From contig NZ_VDMN01000001.1 in the NCBI RefSeq assembly GCF_006335145.1, positions 1,116,001 to 1,180,000 of the forward strand: 64,000 bases of DNA, given 5' to 3'. Below are positions 8,200-16,852 of this stretch, in pieces (position 1 is the stretch's first letter; every line of letters starts with the position of its first letter). A program made the translations under genes and the position numbers. The notes beneath the pieces were generated by a model. The model was not told the origin of the DNA, searched no databases, and was given only the letters and a program-made list of their open reading frames with translations. The stretch comes from Aliirhizobium smilacinae. GTDB lineage: Bacteria; Pseudomonadota; Alphaproteobacteria; Rhizobiales; Rhizobiaceae.

Positions 8200-9736
8200 T
8201 CGCACATCCCAGCTGAATTCCAGACCGCTCCATCGCGGTCCCTTCCATCATGGCCTTTTCATCAGAATTCTTCAACTGCACGGTCTTCAGTCGCGGCGGA
8301 AACTCCACGGTTTCCACCATTGCGTCTTCAGCATCCGCCGTATCGGGGCCGCCCATCGGCAGCGTGATCGTCACGACCGTGCCCTCGCCCGGACGGCTGG
8401 CAATTGCAAACGTACCACGGTGGAGCGCAACCAGTCCCTTGACAAGCGCCAGGCCGAGACCGGTGCCTTCGTAATTGCGGTTATAGCTGTTGTCGACCTG
8501 GGTGAAGGGCTGGCCGAGCGTGCCCAGCTTTTCCGCTGCGATGCCGATGCCGGTATCGCTGACGGTGATGACGAGATCCTGGCCGCGCAGCGATGCATCC
8601 ATCGACACGACGCCGCCGCGATCGGTGAACTTGATCGCGTTGCCGGCAAGATTGATGAGGATCTGCTGCAGGGCGCGGCGATCGGCCAGCACTTCCGGCA
8701 GGGCGCGGGAGACGCGTGCGGTCAGCGTGATGCCCTTGTCGCGCGCCTGGAGATCCAGCATGGCGCGGCAGGTTTCGACCGCTTCGGACGCGGCGAAGGG
8801 TTCGATCAGCAGCTCGTAGCGGCCGGCCTCGATCTTCGACATGTCGAGCATGGTGGTGACGACGGAAAGAAGATGGCCGCCCGACTGGCGGATGAGGCCG
8901 ACATATTCGCGCTGGCGGTCGTTTGCCAGCTTGCCGAAATATTCGCCGGCCAGCACGTCGGAAAAACCGAGGATCGCATTGAGCGGCGTGCGCAGCTCAT
9001 GGCTGACGGCGGCGAGGAAGCGCGATTTCGTCTCGTGCGCGGACCTTGCCTCTTCCTGACGGCTTTCGGCCTCACGGCGCAGCGCATCATATTCGGACAC
9101 GTCGCGGGCCTGGGCGATCACCTGGACGAGGTTTCCCTCGCCATTGCGGATGGCGGTGAAATCGAAACGGACGAGGATAAACTGGCGCCCGTCGGCAACG
9201 GAAGACGTCTTCTGTACCCGCACATCGGTCTCGGCCCGCGAAGCGCCCTGGCGAAGCATGTCGAAAGCCTGGAGAAGCGCGATCTGATCAGAGACATGGA
9301 CCCGCTCGGCAAGCGTTACGCCGGCGCAATCGCGGATTGCCGAAGGAAAGCTCTGGGCATCACGGCCGCCGACCCTGAGGACCTGACCCTGGGCGTCGAG
9401 GGACAACATCAGGCCGGGGCATGTGTCGAAATAGATATCGTCGCTCACGACCATTTGCGGCAACGAACGGGGCCGGGAAAAGGCGATCACGGAGATGATG
9501 AGGAATACGGCAACAACCACGGCGGCCCCGACAGGCAGCGCCAGAACCGGCCGCAACAGCGCGGTAAGGCCCAATGGAATGGTGACGAGGGCAACGGCTG
9601 CGGTCAGCACCATACGGCGCAGCAATGTGATGTCGGCACCCCGCACCACTTCGCCACCCAGGCGCGCCAGCCAGCGTTCGGCGGTCACGTCGACCACCTC
9701 AACAGCCTTCCCGGCAATGTTACCCAATACGCGCAC
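8171..9736 (-). CDS. PAS-type membrane sensor histidine kinase, PleC/DivJ-like
   Basis: 521 residues with a GTG start. It has two membrane segments (about residues 42-85), then a PAS-like sensor region, then a HisKA domain with SHELRTPLNAILGFSDVL (phospho-acceptor His246), and a HATPase domain with the N box (NLAGNAIKF), DTGIGI and GTGLGLALVKGL. The sequence around the histidine is typical of alphaproteobacterial PleC/DivJ/PdhS kinases, which act on the DivK/PleD branch of the CtrA cell-cycle network. That subgroup placement is inference from the H-box alone. No response regulator gene is adjacent, as is usual for these kinases. Confidence 0.8.
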   Translation of the reverse strand: MRVLGNIAGKAVEVVDVTAERWLARLGGEVVRGADITLLRRMVLTAAVALVTIPLGLTALLRPVLALPVGAAVVVAVFLIISVIAFSRPRSLPQMVVSDDIYFDTCPGLMLSLDAQGQVLRVGGRDAQSFPSAIRDCAGVTLAERVHVSDQIALLQAFDMLRQGASRAETDVRVQKTSSVADGRQFILVRFDFTAIRNGEGNLVQVIAQARDVSEYDALRREAESRQEEARSAHETKSRFLAAVSHELRTPLNAILGFSDVLAGEYFGKLANDRQREYVGLIRQSGGHLLSVVTTMLDMSKIEAGRYELLIEPFAASEAVETCRAMLDLQARDKGITLTARVSRALPEVLADRRALQQILINLAGNAIKFTDRGGVVSMDASLRGQDLVITVSDTGIGIAAEKLGTLGQPFTQVDNSYNRNYEGTGLGLALVKGLVALHRGTFAIASRPGEGTVVTITLPMGGPDTADAEDAMVETVEFPPRLKTVQLKNSDEKAMMEGTAMERSGIQLGCANDHAEAKIA

Positions 9737-10233
9737 TCAAAACCCTGACACAACTCGTTTTACGCGGTCACATTAGGCTTCCGCGACTTAAAGAAAGGCT
9801 AAGAGTGTGTGATTCCCGGCGCGGCCAAAAGACTGCATTTCCGGCTTTGGCACATAAAAGGCCGCACTTCTCCGGTTGTGGTTAACAGGGCGTAAGCGAC
9901 GGATTTATTTCGTTTTTTCGCTTGGCGTTAACGATTGTGGCAACGAGTGCCGCGCAAAACGCCTTGCCTTTCGGACGCCCGCCCCATTTATGCTTAACGG
10001 CATTCGCTAAAGTTTGAACCAAATGCCGTGCGGGACGGCGAAAATGACGGGCATGTGTCGATTTAGGTCAAATTTTAGATAAATCCGAACGGTACCGTCA
10101 AAGGGGTATTTGCTTCCCGTCGGTACGGTGGTGTGCAAGAGCGGCACAGACCGGTCCCCCGGCGGAGGCACTCCGCTGTGGATAAGAACAGGTGAGCAAG
10201 GCCGGAGCGGCCAGGGTCAGGCAGGACAGGACT
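9737..10233. other. Divergent intergenic region, no gene recognised
   Basis: This 0.5-kb space separates the histidine kinase (minus) from the DUF5330 gene (plus) and must hold both promoters. Several isolated TTAAC half sites occur (near 9882, 9928 and 9991) but none forms an exact TTAA-N7-TTAA box. A GANTC methylation site occurs near 9808. No RNA gene or credible small ORF was found. Confidence 0.4.
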
Positions 10234-10653
10234 ATGTGGTTTCTGATCAAGGGAAGTATCTTCTTCGCAGCCGTGCTGGTGGTGCTTTCGTACTTCAGCA
10301 ACCGGCCGCTTGCAGTGACCGAGGATGCAGGCGCCGTGGAAATGGGCGACGCGATCTCGGTTGCGACCGGAGCCTATAGCTATATTGCCGGCCTGTGTGC
10401 CGAAAAGCCGGATGTCTGCGCAAAGGGCGCCGAGACGCTTTCGGCGCTTGGCGTGAGGGCCGCGGAAGGCGCGCATGTCGCCTTCGAACTGCTCGACAGC
10501 CATTTTAATACCAAGACTGCCGATGTGGCGCTGAAACAGGATCCCGATCCGACGCCTTTCCCGGCAGATGCCGTGCAGACCCGATCGATCGCCCCGCCTG
10601 CCACTCTTTACACGGGTTCGGTGCCCCTGCCGCTGAAGCGGCCCATACAATAG
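10234..10653 (+). CDS. DUF5330 family membrane-anchored protein
   Basis: 139 residues starting MWFLIKGSIFFAAVLVVLSYF, a single N-terminal membrane segment, then a soluble part with AGLCAEKPDVCAKGAETLSALGVRAAEGA, matching my recollection of the rhizobial DUF5330 family. Two cysteines (CAEKPDVC) may form a periplasmic disulfide. ATG at 10234 is chosen because the hydrophobic segment begins immediately after it. A strong terminator follows at 10750. Function unknown. Confidence 0.7.
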   Translation: MWFLIKGSIFFAAVLVVLSYFSNRPLAVTEDAGAVEMGDAISVATGAYSYIAGLCAEKPDVCAKGAETLSALGVRAAEGAHVAFELLDSHFNTKTADVALKQDPDPTPFPADAVQTRSIAPPATLYTGSVPLPLKRPIQ

Positions 10654-10749
10654 ACCGGACATTCTTTGAATTTGACGACTTGCGCCGGGCTCCCAATGCC
10701 AACGGTTCCCCGGCGCCTGACTGCCTGCCCAAAATTCAGCGCCTGCTGA

Positions 10750-10786
10750 CGCCGCAAGGAATAAACCCCTTGCGGCGATTTTTTTT
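10750..10786 (+). terminator. Strong intrinsic terminator
   Basis: CGCCGCAAGG (10750-10759) pairs perfectly with CCTTGCGGCG (10768-10777), followed by ATTTTTTTT. It ends the DUF5330 transcript about 100 bp after its stop and isolates it from sufE. Confidence 0.85.
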
Positions 10787-10892
10787 GCGCGATGGGGCAA
10801 GGGCAAGCAATGCCTCCATGACGGCAATTTTTTCTGTTATCGGCGCGCAAAAGACCTATATGGAAAACATCAGAAAACCACCGGACAAGACC

Positions 10893-11315
10893 ATGGCAGA
10901 GCTTTCCCAGATCATCGACGACTTCGCTTTCCTGGATGAATGGGAAGACCGCTACCGCTATGTGATCGAACTCGGCAAGGCGCTGCCGGACCTTGCAGAC
11001 GACAAAAAGACCGCCGAGTACAAGGTTCAGGGCTGTGCCAGCCAGGTGTGGCTGGTGAGCCATGTGAAGGATGAAAGCGCCGACCCGGTGATGACGTTCG
11101 AAGGCGATTCCGATGCACATATCGTGCGCGGTCTGGTCGCCATCGTGCTCGCCACCTATTCCGGCAAGCACGCCTCCGAAATCGTCGCCACCGACGCGAT
11201 CGACACCTTTAACCAGATCGGCCTGGTCGAGCATCTCTCCTCGCAACGCGCCAACGGGCTGCGTTCGATGGTCAAGCGCATCCGTGAAGAAGCCCGCCTG
11301 AAGGCTGCTGCCTAA
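10893..11315 (+). CDS. sufE: SufE family cysteine desulfuration protein
   Basis: 140 residues. SufE accepts sulfur from the cysteine desulfurase SufS and stimulates it during Fe-S cluster assembly in the cytoplasm. The family core is present: IDDFAFLDEWEDRYRYVIELGKALP and the acceptor-cysteine loop YKVQGCASQVW (Cys48), then GLVAIVLATYSGK. ATG at 10893 gives the usual length; ATG at 10860 is in frame and would add 11 residues. No other suf gene is nearby, so it is a detached copy, as is common in rhizobia. The stop overlaps that of the convergent DUF6456 gene by 4 bp. Confidence 0.9.
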   Translation: MAELSQIIDDFAFLDEWEDRYRYVIELGKALPDLADDKKTAEYKVQGCASQVWLVSHVKDESADPVMTFEGDSDAHIVRGLVAIVLATYSGKHASEIVATDAIDTFNQIGLVEHLSSQRANGLRSMVKRIREEARLKAAA

Positions 11316-12214
11316 GTTACGGGAGACGTTCCGCTGCTGCCATAGGCTTCGGCGGCGGGGCGGAAATCTTCCGTGCCCCAGTGATGGTTGTTGCGCCGCA
11401 TTGTCTGGCGCGGTGGCGGGGCGTAGTGGCGGGCAAGCGCCAGGAGCGCCGTCCTCAGCATCAGCTTGGCGGAGCGCACCGGCCATTGCCGTTCCCGCTC
11501 TACCAGTTCCAGCCCCTTGCCGAAACAGCAGACATCGGCGGCAACGCCAGCAAGCTCGGGTCCCATCGCCTCCATCGCGCGGCCAAAACGCCGGCGCGCC
11601 TCGATGGCGCTTGCTGCAATATCGGCAAGACCACCCGCCTCCCCCTTGCCACGTGAGGAAAGCCGCGGCTCCCAGGAGGAGGTGATGCGCGGCTGCAGCT
11701 GGGCGCGGGTAAAATCATCCAGCAGCCGTTCGCCGGCATCGATGGCTTGCGGCGGAAAGAAAGCAGCCCCCGCTTTATCCTTCAGACGGGAAATGCTCGA
11801 AAGCGGCGACTCGTCGAGATTGCGGCTGACCTTCTGGCGGGCACCATCGATCTCCACCGTGGTCTCGACGAGATCGCCATGCTGGCCGGCGAAACCATGC
11901 CCCTCCTCCATTCCCGCCGCGACCAGCGTGCGGCGGAGAAAACTACGGGCTTCGCCAGTCGCCTGCACGATGCCGGCCGATCGGCGCACGAGGCCGAGCG
12001 ATACCGCATGGCCGAGCAAAGCTTCGGGATAGGAACGGCATTCCGGGCCAAGATGGAGGATGCCATCCGTGCCCGCCACGATTGCCAGTCCGGCCTTTCC
12101 TACGCCGAGTGCGTGGCGAACCAACCGCGTGAGGCTTTTTGTCGAAATAGCGTGCGGTGCGGATGCCGGCTCTGCCCCGGTGATCCCCCGTTTGGCCTTC
12201 GATGTCTCAGTCAT
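11312..12214 (-). CDS. DUF6456-type protein, partner of a DnaA-domain protein
   Basis: 300 residues, predicted soluble. The C-terminal half (RLLDDFTRAQLQPRITSSW ... ARRRFGRAMEAMGPELAGVAADVCCFGKGLELVERERQWPVRSAKLMLRTALLALARHY) is helical and looks like the rhizobial DUF6456 family. The N-terminal half resembles a winged-helix arrangement, which would suggest DNA binding. Its start overlaps the end of the upstream DnaA-like gene by 8 bp, so the two are coupled and may act together. Family name is from memory; function unknown. Confidence 0.65.
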   Translation of the reverse strand: MTETSKAKRGITGAEPASAPHAISTKSLTRLVRHALGVGKAGLAIVAGTDGILHLGPECRSYPEALLGHAVSLGLVRRSAGIVQATGEARSFLRRTLVAAGMEEGHGFAGQHGDLVETTVEIDGARQKVSRNLDESPLSSISRLKDKAGAAFFPPQAIDAGERLLDDFTRAQLQPRITSSWEPRLSSRGKGEAGGLADIAASAIEARRRFGRAMEAMGPELAGVAADVCCFGKGLELVERERQWPVRSAKLMLRTALLALARHYAPPPRQTMRRNNHHWGTEDFRPAAEAYGSSGTSPVT

Positions 12215-12662
12215 GACCGCCCCCGATAAGATCCGAGGACTGGAACACGGCGGTCGCTATGCGCTCGATCGCCGAAACAAATTCGTCGAAGGCGACATCA
12301 TCTCGCCGGTCCTCGACCACATGGCAGGCATGGCCGACAGTGGTACGGTCCCGGCCGAAAGCGGCGCCGATATCGCTGAACGACATCCTGAGCGCCACAT
12401 GGCAGACATACATGGAAATCTGCCGGACATGGCAGGATGGCCGTCGCCGTTCGCTGCGGACGATGACCCGGTCGCTCAGCAGCGAGATCGTTTCCGCCGT
12501 GATCTGGCTGACGATGCGGCAGACAATGCGTGCCGGAAGGCTTGCAGGATAGGTCGGGCTGGCATCAGCCAGCAGCGGAACAGCGCCGATGTTGTAAGCA
12601 AGCGTATCAGGGCGGTTCCTGTTCGCTGGTGCGCCCTTAAGTGTCGAAGTCTCAAAAGGCAT
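12207..12662 (-). CDS. Stand-alone DnaA domain IV-like DNA-binding protein
   Basis: 151 residues. The C-terminal part (RIVCRIVSQITAETISLL ... MSFSDIGAAFGRDRTTVGHACHVVEDRRDD) matches the DnaA domain IV helix-turn-helix including the signature equivalent of GRDHTTVLHA. The AAA+ ATPase and other DnaA domains are absent. Domain IV of DnaA recognises DnaA boxes, so this protein could compete for or modulate such sites, but it could equally be a local regulator. It is translationally coupled to the DUF6456 gene. The start is set by ATG at 12662; an AAGGAG-like site precedes it. Confidence 0.75.
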   Translation of the reverse strand: MPFETSTLKGAPANRNRPDTLAYNIGAVPLLADASPTYPASLPARIVCRIVSQITAETISLLSDRVIVRSERRRPSCHVRQISMYVCHVALRMSFSDIGAAFGRDRTTVGHACHVVEDRRDDVAFDEFVSAIERIATAVFQSSDLIGGGHD

Positions 12663-13073
12663 GACAACTCCTTATCGAATAGGAATTAATTCATACACCT
12701 TGAAGACGAGCGGGGAATGCAGCTTATGGCCGTTTTTTATTGCATTGTTGAAAATGCTGTTCTTTTTTTGTTCTGACGCGAGATAAATAGGATTTATTTC
12801 CTCTTCCCGTCCCCGCTTTTCCGGGAAGCGATAGATTGAGGACGGGGCCCGAGAACCAACCGGATACGCAAAAGCCGGGCGATGGCCCGGCTTTTCGTGG
12901 CGCCACAGGGCGCACAGATTGCCAAAGCAAACTCGGCGATATCGGACCGCGTTGATTGCCTCAACTTTTACTTCTGTGCAATTCCGAAGGAAAATCCGGC
13001 CAGCACCTTCAAGGGAGCAGCGGTTTTACCGAAATTGCTTTTGGCCGGACAAAGCCCGGCCAGCATCTGCAGA
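12663..13073. other. Gap downstream of mucR, AT-rich with a terminator
   Basis: Holds the promoter of the DnaA-like gene (AT-rich 12680-12810, with T-runs near 12733 and 12762) and the mucR 3' region. A GGCCGG/CCGGCC hairpin at about 13042-13060 and a terminator at 12870-12895 are the only structures seen. No ORF with a ribosome site was found. A small RNA here is possible but unsupported. Confidence 0.45.
12870..12895 (-). terminator. Bidirectional terminator downstream of mucR
   Basis: AAAAGCCGGGC and GCCCGGCTTTT form a perfect stem around GATG. Both strands end in a T-run. It lies about 180 bp past the mucR stop and probably ends that transcript. Confidence 0.7.
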
Positions 13074-13505
13074 TCAGTTGCGGGCGCGCTTGCGGCGCTG
13101 GCCCAGACCCATTTCCTTGGCAAGACGCGAACGGGCTTCGGCATAGGCCGGAGCGACCATCGGATAATCGGCCGGCAGGCCCCACTTTTCGCGGTATTCA
13201 TCCGGCGTCATGTTGTAATGGGTCATCAGGTGGCGCTTCAGCGACTTGAACTTCTGACCGTCTTCGAGGCAGATCAGATAATCTTCCTCGATCGACTTCT
13301 TGATCGGCACCGGCGGCTTCGGCTTTTCAACCGCTGTCACGACCGGGGTCGGGGAGGATGTGCCGCTCAATGCGGTATGCACGTCCGCGATCAGGTTTGA
13401 GAGATCGCTGACGGGAACTACGTGGTTACTCACATAGGCAGCCACGATATCTGCGGTGAGTTCCACCAGCAGCTCGGGACCCTTGCCCAGTGCCATATCT
13501 GTCAT
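13074..13505 (-). CDS. mucR: MucR/Ros family zinc-finger transcriptional regulator
   Basis: 143 residues. MucR/Ros proteins are H-NS-like regulators of exopolysaccharide, motility and virulence genes in Rhizobiales and bind AT-rich DNA. The N-terminal oligomerisation part ([32 protein letters not shown]) is followed by the prokaryotic zinc finger, C79-x2-D82 ... H92-x3-H96 ([18 protein letters not shown]), and [21 protein letters not shown]. The second cysteine of classical Ros is Asp here, as in Brucella-type MucR. ATG at 13505 has AGGAGACAGGAA just upstream. The AT-rich upstream region fits autoregulation, a known trait of the family. Confidence 0.93.
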   Translation of the reverse strand: MTDMALGKGPELLVELTADIVAAYVSNHVVPVSDLSNLIADVHTALSGTSSPTPVVTAVEKPKPPVPIKKSIEEDYLICLEDGQKFKSLKRHLMTHYNMTPDEYREKWGLPADYPMVAPAYAEARSRLAKEMGLGQRRKRARN

Positions 13506-13942
13506 TTCCTGTCTCCTGTTCGACTTTAATACGGGGCCAGCCGCGACCTCCGCGGCTGTTTCCGTAGTCGAGCGATGGCGACGAGAACCCAAACTTCGCG
13601 CAGCGTCCAAAGACAGAAGCCTACCCCTAAGCCTCCTGCGGGAAAAACGGATCGTCACCAGATGCTGCATGTAGCCTCCGCAAACCGCATATTCGTCCAG
13701 TTTATCCGAAGCGGCCTTATCAAGACCGATCTAATTCAGATAAATACGCGGTAAAACGTTAGTCTACAACAGCATCATTGCTCTACTTCTATTCAATTAT
13801 CACTACAATCTGGAAAGTCCAATTGCGAAATCTAGTAATGCTGAGTGAATTATCGGCGAATATCGCATATTTCTGACATTTATTGCTGGCAATAAGGCTA
13901 TTTTACAATCATCGCGCGCTTATAAATACCGTCTGAAAAACT
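13506..13942. other. AT-rich intergenic region between mnhG and mucR
   Basis: From about 13680 to 13945 the DNA is clearly richer in A/T than its surroundings (many TA and AATT steps) and has no coding potential. It contains the mucR promoter and the 3' end of the mnh operon. Since MucR proteins bind AT-rich targets and autoregulate, this is a likely MucR binding region; that is inference. Confidence 0.5.
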
Positions 13943-14284
13943 TTATTCATTGTTGACCGGCGACATTTCGTTGCAGGCAGACTGATTCGCCATGGAATAG
14001 CCAGCCCTCAATGAGGCCATCGCCAGCAAATGCGCGGATACCGGGGCCGTGAGCACGAAGAAAAAGAAGCCTGCAAGCGCCCGCGCGAGCACCGCGATAT
14101 CGCCGGAATGAAGACCAACGGCAAGCAAAAGCAAGCCTGATCCCACCGTTCCGGCCTTGGATGCCGCATGCATCCTGGAGTAGATATCGGGCAGACGGTT
14201 GAGACCGATTGCCGCAACCAGGGCGAAAGCCGAACCTGCAAGTATCAGGACAGAGGTCAATAGCGCCACAACAAGCTCCATCAT
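13943..14284 (-). CDS. mnhG: Mrp-type cation/proton antiporter subunit G
   Basis: 113 residues with three predicted membrane helices and the MnhG/PhaG pattern ([39 protein letters not shown], then [11 protein letters not shown]). The seven-subunit Mrp/Pha complex in the inner membrane exchanges monovalent cations (Na+ or K+) for protons and supports pH and salt tolerance. This is the last gene of the operon and starts 4 bp before the end of mnhF (ATGA overlap). Confidence 0.92.
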   Translation of the reverse strand: MMELVVALLTSVLILAGSAFALVAAIGLNRLPDIYSRMHAASKAGTVGSGLLLLAVGLHSGDIAVLARALAGFFFFVLTAPVSAHLLAMASLRAGYSMANQSACNEMSPVNNE

Positions 14285-14748
14285 TGCCCCTTACCCGGTT
14301 TGGTCGTTTTTGGTGATTTTGCCGGCCAGGCCGGTTTGCCTGATGTTTTTGCGGCAGTTTTTCCGGCGGTTTTACTTGCGGTTTTGCCTGTCGTCTTTTT
14401 AGTTATTTTGGCGGATTGCTTGCGTGGCCCGGTTTCATATGTCGTCTCAGAAACGGCCACCGCCTCCTTGACTGCGCCGGACAAGATAAAGCGGGCGAAG
14501 GCGACGGTTGCCAGGAAGCCGACCAGACCAAGCGCGATGGCAATATCGATATAGAGCGTGAAGCCGGTGCGAATGGCGATCAGCGCGATGAAACCGATGA
14601 CGATGCCGACCAGCATATCCAATGCGACGACGCGATCGGGCAATGTCGGCCCCTTCACAACCCGCCAGACCGTAGCCATGAAGGCGGTGGCGAGCAGGAG
14701 AAGCGCGATCCAGATCGATGTGTGGAGGATCGTCTGCGCAATATTCAT
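14281..14748 (-). CDS. mnhF: Antiporter subunit F with unusual Lys-rich tail
   Basis: 155 residues. Residues 1-95 form the normal three-helix MnhF/PhaF subunit ([24 protein letters not shown]). Family members usually end near residue 90-100; here a tail of about 50 residues is added, built of repeated (T/S)GKTA-like units ([19 protein letters not shown]) and strongly basic, resembling histone H1-like low-complexity tails. The coding DNA of the tail is also repetitive. It overlaps mnhE and mnhG by 4 bp each, so the reading frame is real. Confidence 0.9.
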   Translation of the reverse strand: MNIAQTILHTSIWIALLLLATAFMATVWRVVKGPTLPDRVVALDMLVGIVIGFIALIAIRTGFTLYIDIAIALGLVGFLATVAFARFILSGAVKEAVAVSETTYETGPRKQSAKITKKTTGKTASKTAGKTAAKTSGKPAWPAKSPKTTKPGKGQ

Positions 14749-15218
14749 CGGAAGGCCTCGATGATCTTGCGCTCGAAACCGTCGGCGATCTCCCGTTTTG
14801 TCGCCTCGACATTCGAGCAGTCGATGGCGTGGACGTAAAGAAACTTCCTGTCCTTCGACACGTCGACCGACATGGTGCCGGGCGTCAACGTGATGAGATT
14901 GGCGAGAAGCGTGATCTCGAAATCCCTATCGACGGTCAGCGGAAAGGCGAATATGCCGGGCTTGACGTCCATATTCCGGCGGGTGACGAGCACGGCCACT
15001 TTCCAGGCCGACAGAGCCAGTTCCTTGAAGAAGAGAAGGACCAGGGACAGGATACGGCCGAGACGGAGGAGATAACCGGTGGCGCTCATCTCGTCGCGGA
15101 CGATCCAGAGGGCCGCGGCCGCGAGCGCGAAACCGAAGACCAGATTGTGGATCGTGGCGCTGCCGGTGATCGCAACCCAGATGATCGCCAGCATCAGCGA
15201 CAGGACGTAGATGATCAT
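14745..15218 (-). CDS. mnhE: Mrp-type antiporter subunit E
   Basis: 157 residues starting [19 protein letters not shown], two to three membrane segments and then the cytoplasmic MnhE domain ([31 protein letters not shown] ... FLYVHAID). ATG at 15218 overlaps the mnhD stop by 4 bp and is preceded by GGAGG, so it is favoured over an upstream extension of the same frame that would lie inside mnhD. Confidence 0.92.
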   Translation of the reverse strand: MIIYVLSLMLAIIWVAITGSATIHNLVFGFALAAAALWIVRDEMSATGYLLRLGRILSLVLLFFKELALSAWKVAVLVTRRNMDVKPGIFAFPLTVDRDFEITLLANLITLTPGTMSVDVSKDRKFLYVHAIDCSNVEATKREIADGFERKIIEAFR

Positions 15219-16786
15219 GGCACCAATCCTCCCGGAAAGACCGAACGGATATAGGCCGACGGATCGGCAAGGCCATCGGCGGCCGCCTGGCTGAGTGCAA
15301 GCAAAGGTTCGGGATAGAGGCCGAAGACAAGAACGAGCGTCGCCAGCGCTCCGATCGGCAGGGCCGTACGCCAGTCTGTTGCCGTCGCGGCTTCGCCCTC
15401 CCCGCCCGGCGCCGGCCGCCAGTAGGCCAGAAGAAACACGCGGGCAAGCGCCAACGTGACGAGGAAGGCGGAGACGAGGATCGCCGCTGCCAGCCACCAG
15501 GCACCGATATCGAGCGAGGCCTTTAACAGCATGATCTTTGGCCAGAGGCCGGAAAACGGCGGCAGGCCCGAAGCGGCCAGTACCAGCGCCAGCGACCCTG
15601 CTGAAAACCACGGGGCGCGGCCCCACAATCCGCCGAGACGCGACAGTTCGAACGTACCAGTCAGCCGCCCCGCCTCGCCGAGGACCAGATACAGCGCCGT
15701 CATGGTGACGATCGAATGCAGCGCATAAAGGATCGCGCCGCTGACGGCGACCGATGAGCCGATCGCGACACCCGCCAGCATGTTGCCGATGCCGACGATG
15801 ACGACATAGCCCACCATGCGGCGCAGATCGTTCTGGGCAAGCGCCCCGAGCGCGCCGAGGATCATGGTCAGCACAGCCGAGGTTGCGATGACGAGGCTCA
15901 AGGCCTCGCGTTCGACCGGCAGCAGCATGATCGTGACGCGGATCAGCGCATAGATGCCGACCTTGGTGAGAAGGCCGCCAAACAGGGCGGACACGGTGAT
16001 GCGCGGGGTATGATAGGAGGCGGGCAGCCAGAAATTCACCGGGAATGCGGCCGCCTTCATGCAGAAGGCGAGCACGAACAGCGCCGTCAGCGTCATCAGC
16101 GGCGCCGCATCCTCCGTCATTCCGCGGATAGAACCTGCCTTTCGGGCGATATCGGCCATGTTGAGAGTGCCGAAGATCGCATAGAGGTAACCGACGGTGA
16201 TGAGGAAGAGCGTCGTGCCGATGAGGTTGAGGATGGCGTATTTCAGCGCGCCTTCGATCTGCTTCGGTTCCGAGCCTAAAATCAGCAGGCCGAAGGAAGA
16301 GATCAGCAGGACCTCGAACCAGACATAGAGGTTGAAGATATCGCCGGTGAGAAATGCGCCGGACACGCCGGCCATCAGCAGCATGAGGAAGGCGAAGAAA
16401 CCGTGGCGCAACCCGCTCGCGTCGATATCGCGCAGCGAATAAATGGCAGCCAGCAATGCCGCGATGGCCGCGGCAAGCGCCATCACAGCGCCGAAAATGT
16501 CGGCGGTGAAGGATATGCCGAAGGGAGGCAGCCAGCCGCCCATGGTCATACTGACCGGCCCTCGTGTAGAGACCTGCCAGAGCAGCAGCGCATCCAGCAC
16601 AACGAGCAGGGCAAGCGCCGTGATCGCGATGACCGCATGCAGGCGGACCGACTTTCGGATCATCATCAGCGTGGCGCCGGTGAGGATCATCAGCGCGGTC
16701 GGCAGAATGACGAGCCAGTCGGAAAGCGCCGGTGCTGTCGTGACCATGGCGGCGGCGAGGTCGATGGAGGCGAAGGAAGAGGCCAT
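15215..16786 (-). CDS. mnhD: Mrp-type antiporter subunit D (complex I-like)
   Basis: 523 residues with about 14 membrane helices, related to the proton-pumping subunits NuoM/NuoN of NADH dehydrogenase. The lysine- and histidine-bearing core is present (CMKAAAFPVNFWLPASYHTPRITVSALFGGLLTKVGIYAL), as is an acidic residue in a membrane helix (YVWFEVLLISSFGLLIL). ATG at 16786 gives the expected N-terminus. A 66-bp space separates it from mnhC, the largest gap inside the operon. Confidence 0.93.
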   Translation of the reverse strand: MASSFASIDLAAAMVTTAPALSDWLVILPTALMILTGATLMMIRKSVRLHAVIAITALALLVVLDALLLWQVSTRGPVSMTMGGWLPPFGISFTADIFGAVMALAAAIAALLAAIYSLRDIDASGLRHGFFAFLMLLMAGVSGAFLTGDIFNLYVWFEVLLISSFGLLILGSEPKQIEGALKYAILNLIGTTLFLITVGYLYAIFGTLNMADIARKAGSIRGMTEDAAPLMTLTALFVLAFCMKAAAFPVNFWLPASYHTPRITVSALFGGLLTKVGIYALIRVTIMLLPVEREALSLVIATSAVLTMILGALGALAQNDLRRMVGYVVIVGIGNMLAGVAIGSSVAVSGAILYALHSIVTMTALYLVLGEAGRLTGTFELSRLGGLWGRAPWFSAGSLALVLAASGLPPFSGLWPKIMLLKASLDIGAWWLAAAILVSAFLVTLALARVFLLAYWRPAPGGEGEAATATDWRTALPIGALATLVLVFGLYPEPLLALSQAAADGLADPSAYIRSVFPGGLVP

Positions 16787-16852
16787 CAGATGGGGCCTCC
16801 CTGTTTCGCGTCCCGTCGGTGGCAAGCAGTGTTTTCCAGCACGCACATCAAC

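Noticed and set aside
8129..9748. Long open frame (539 codons) on the plus strand opposite the histidine kinase
   Set aside because: Antisense shadow of a high-GC gene; composition rich in Arg, His and Gly with no domain, and the minus strand carries a clear kinase.
9880..10000. Possible CtrA boxes upstream of the PleC/DivJ-like kinase
   Set aside because: Several TTAAC half sites occur, but none has a second TTAA at the required seven-base spacing.
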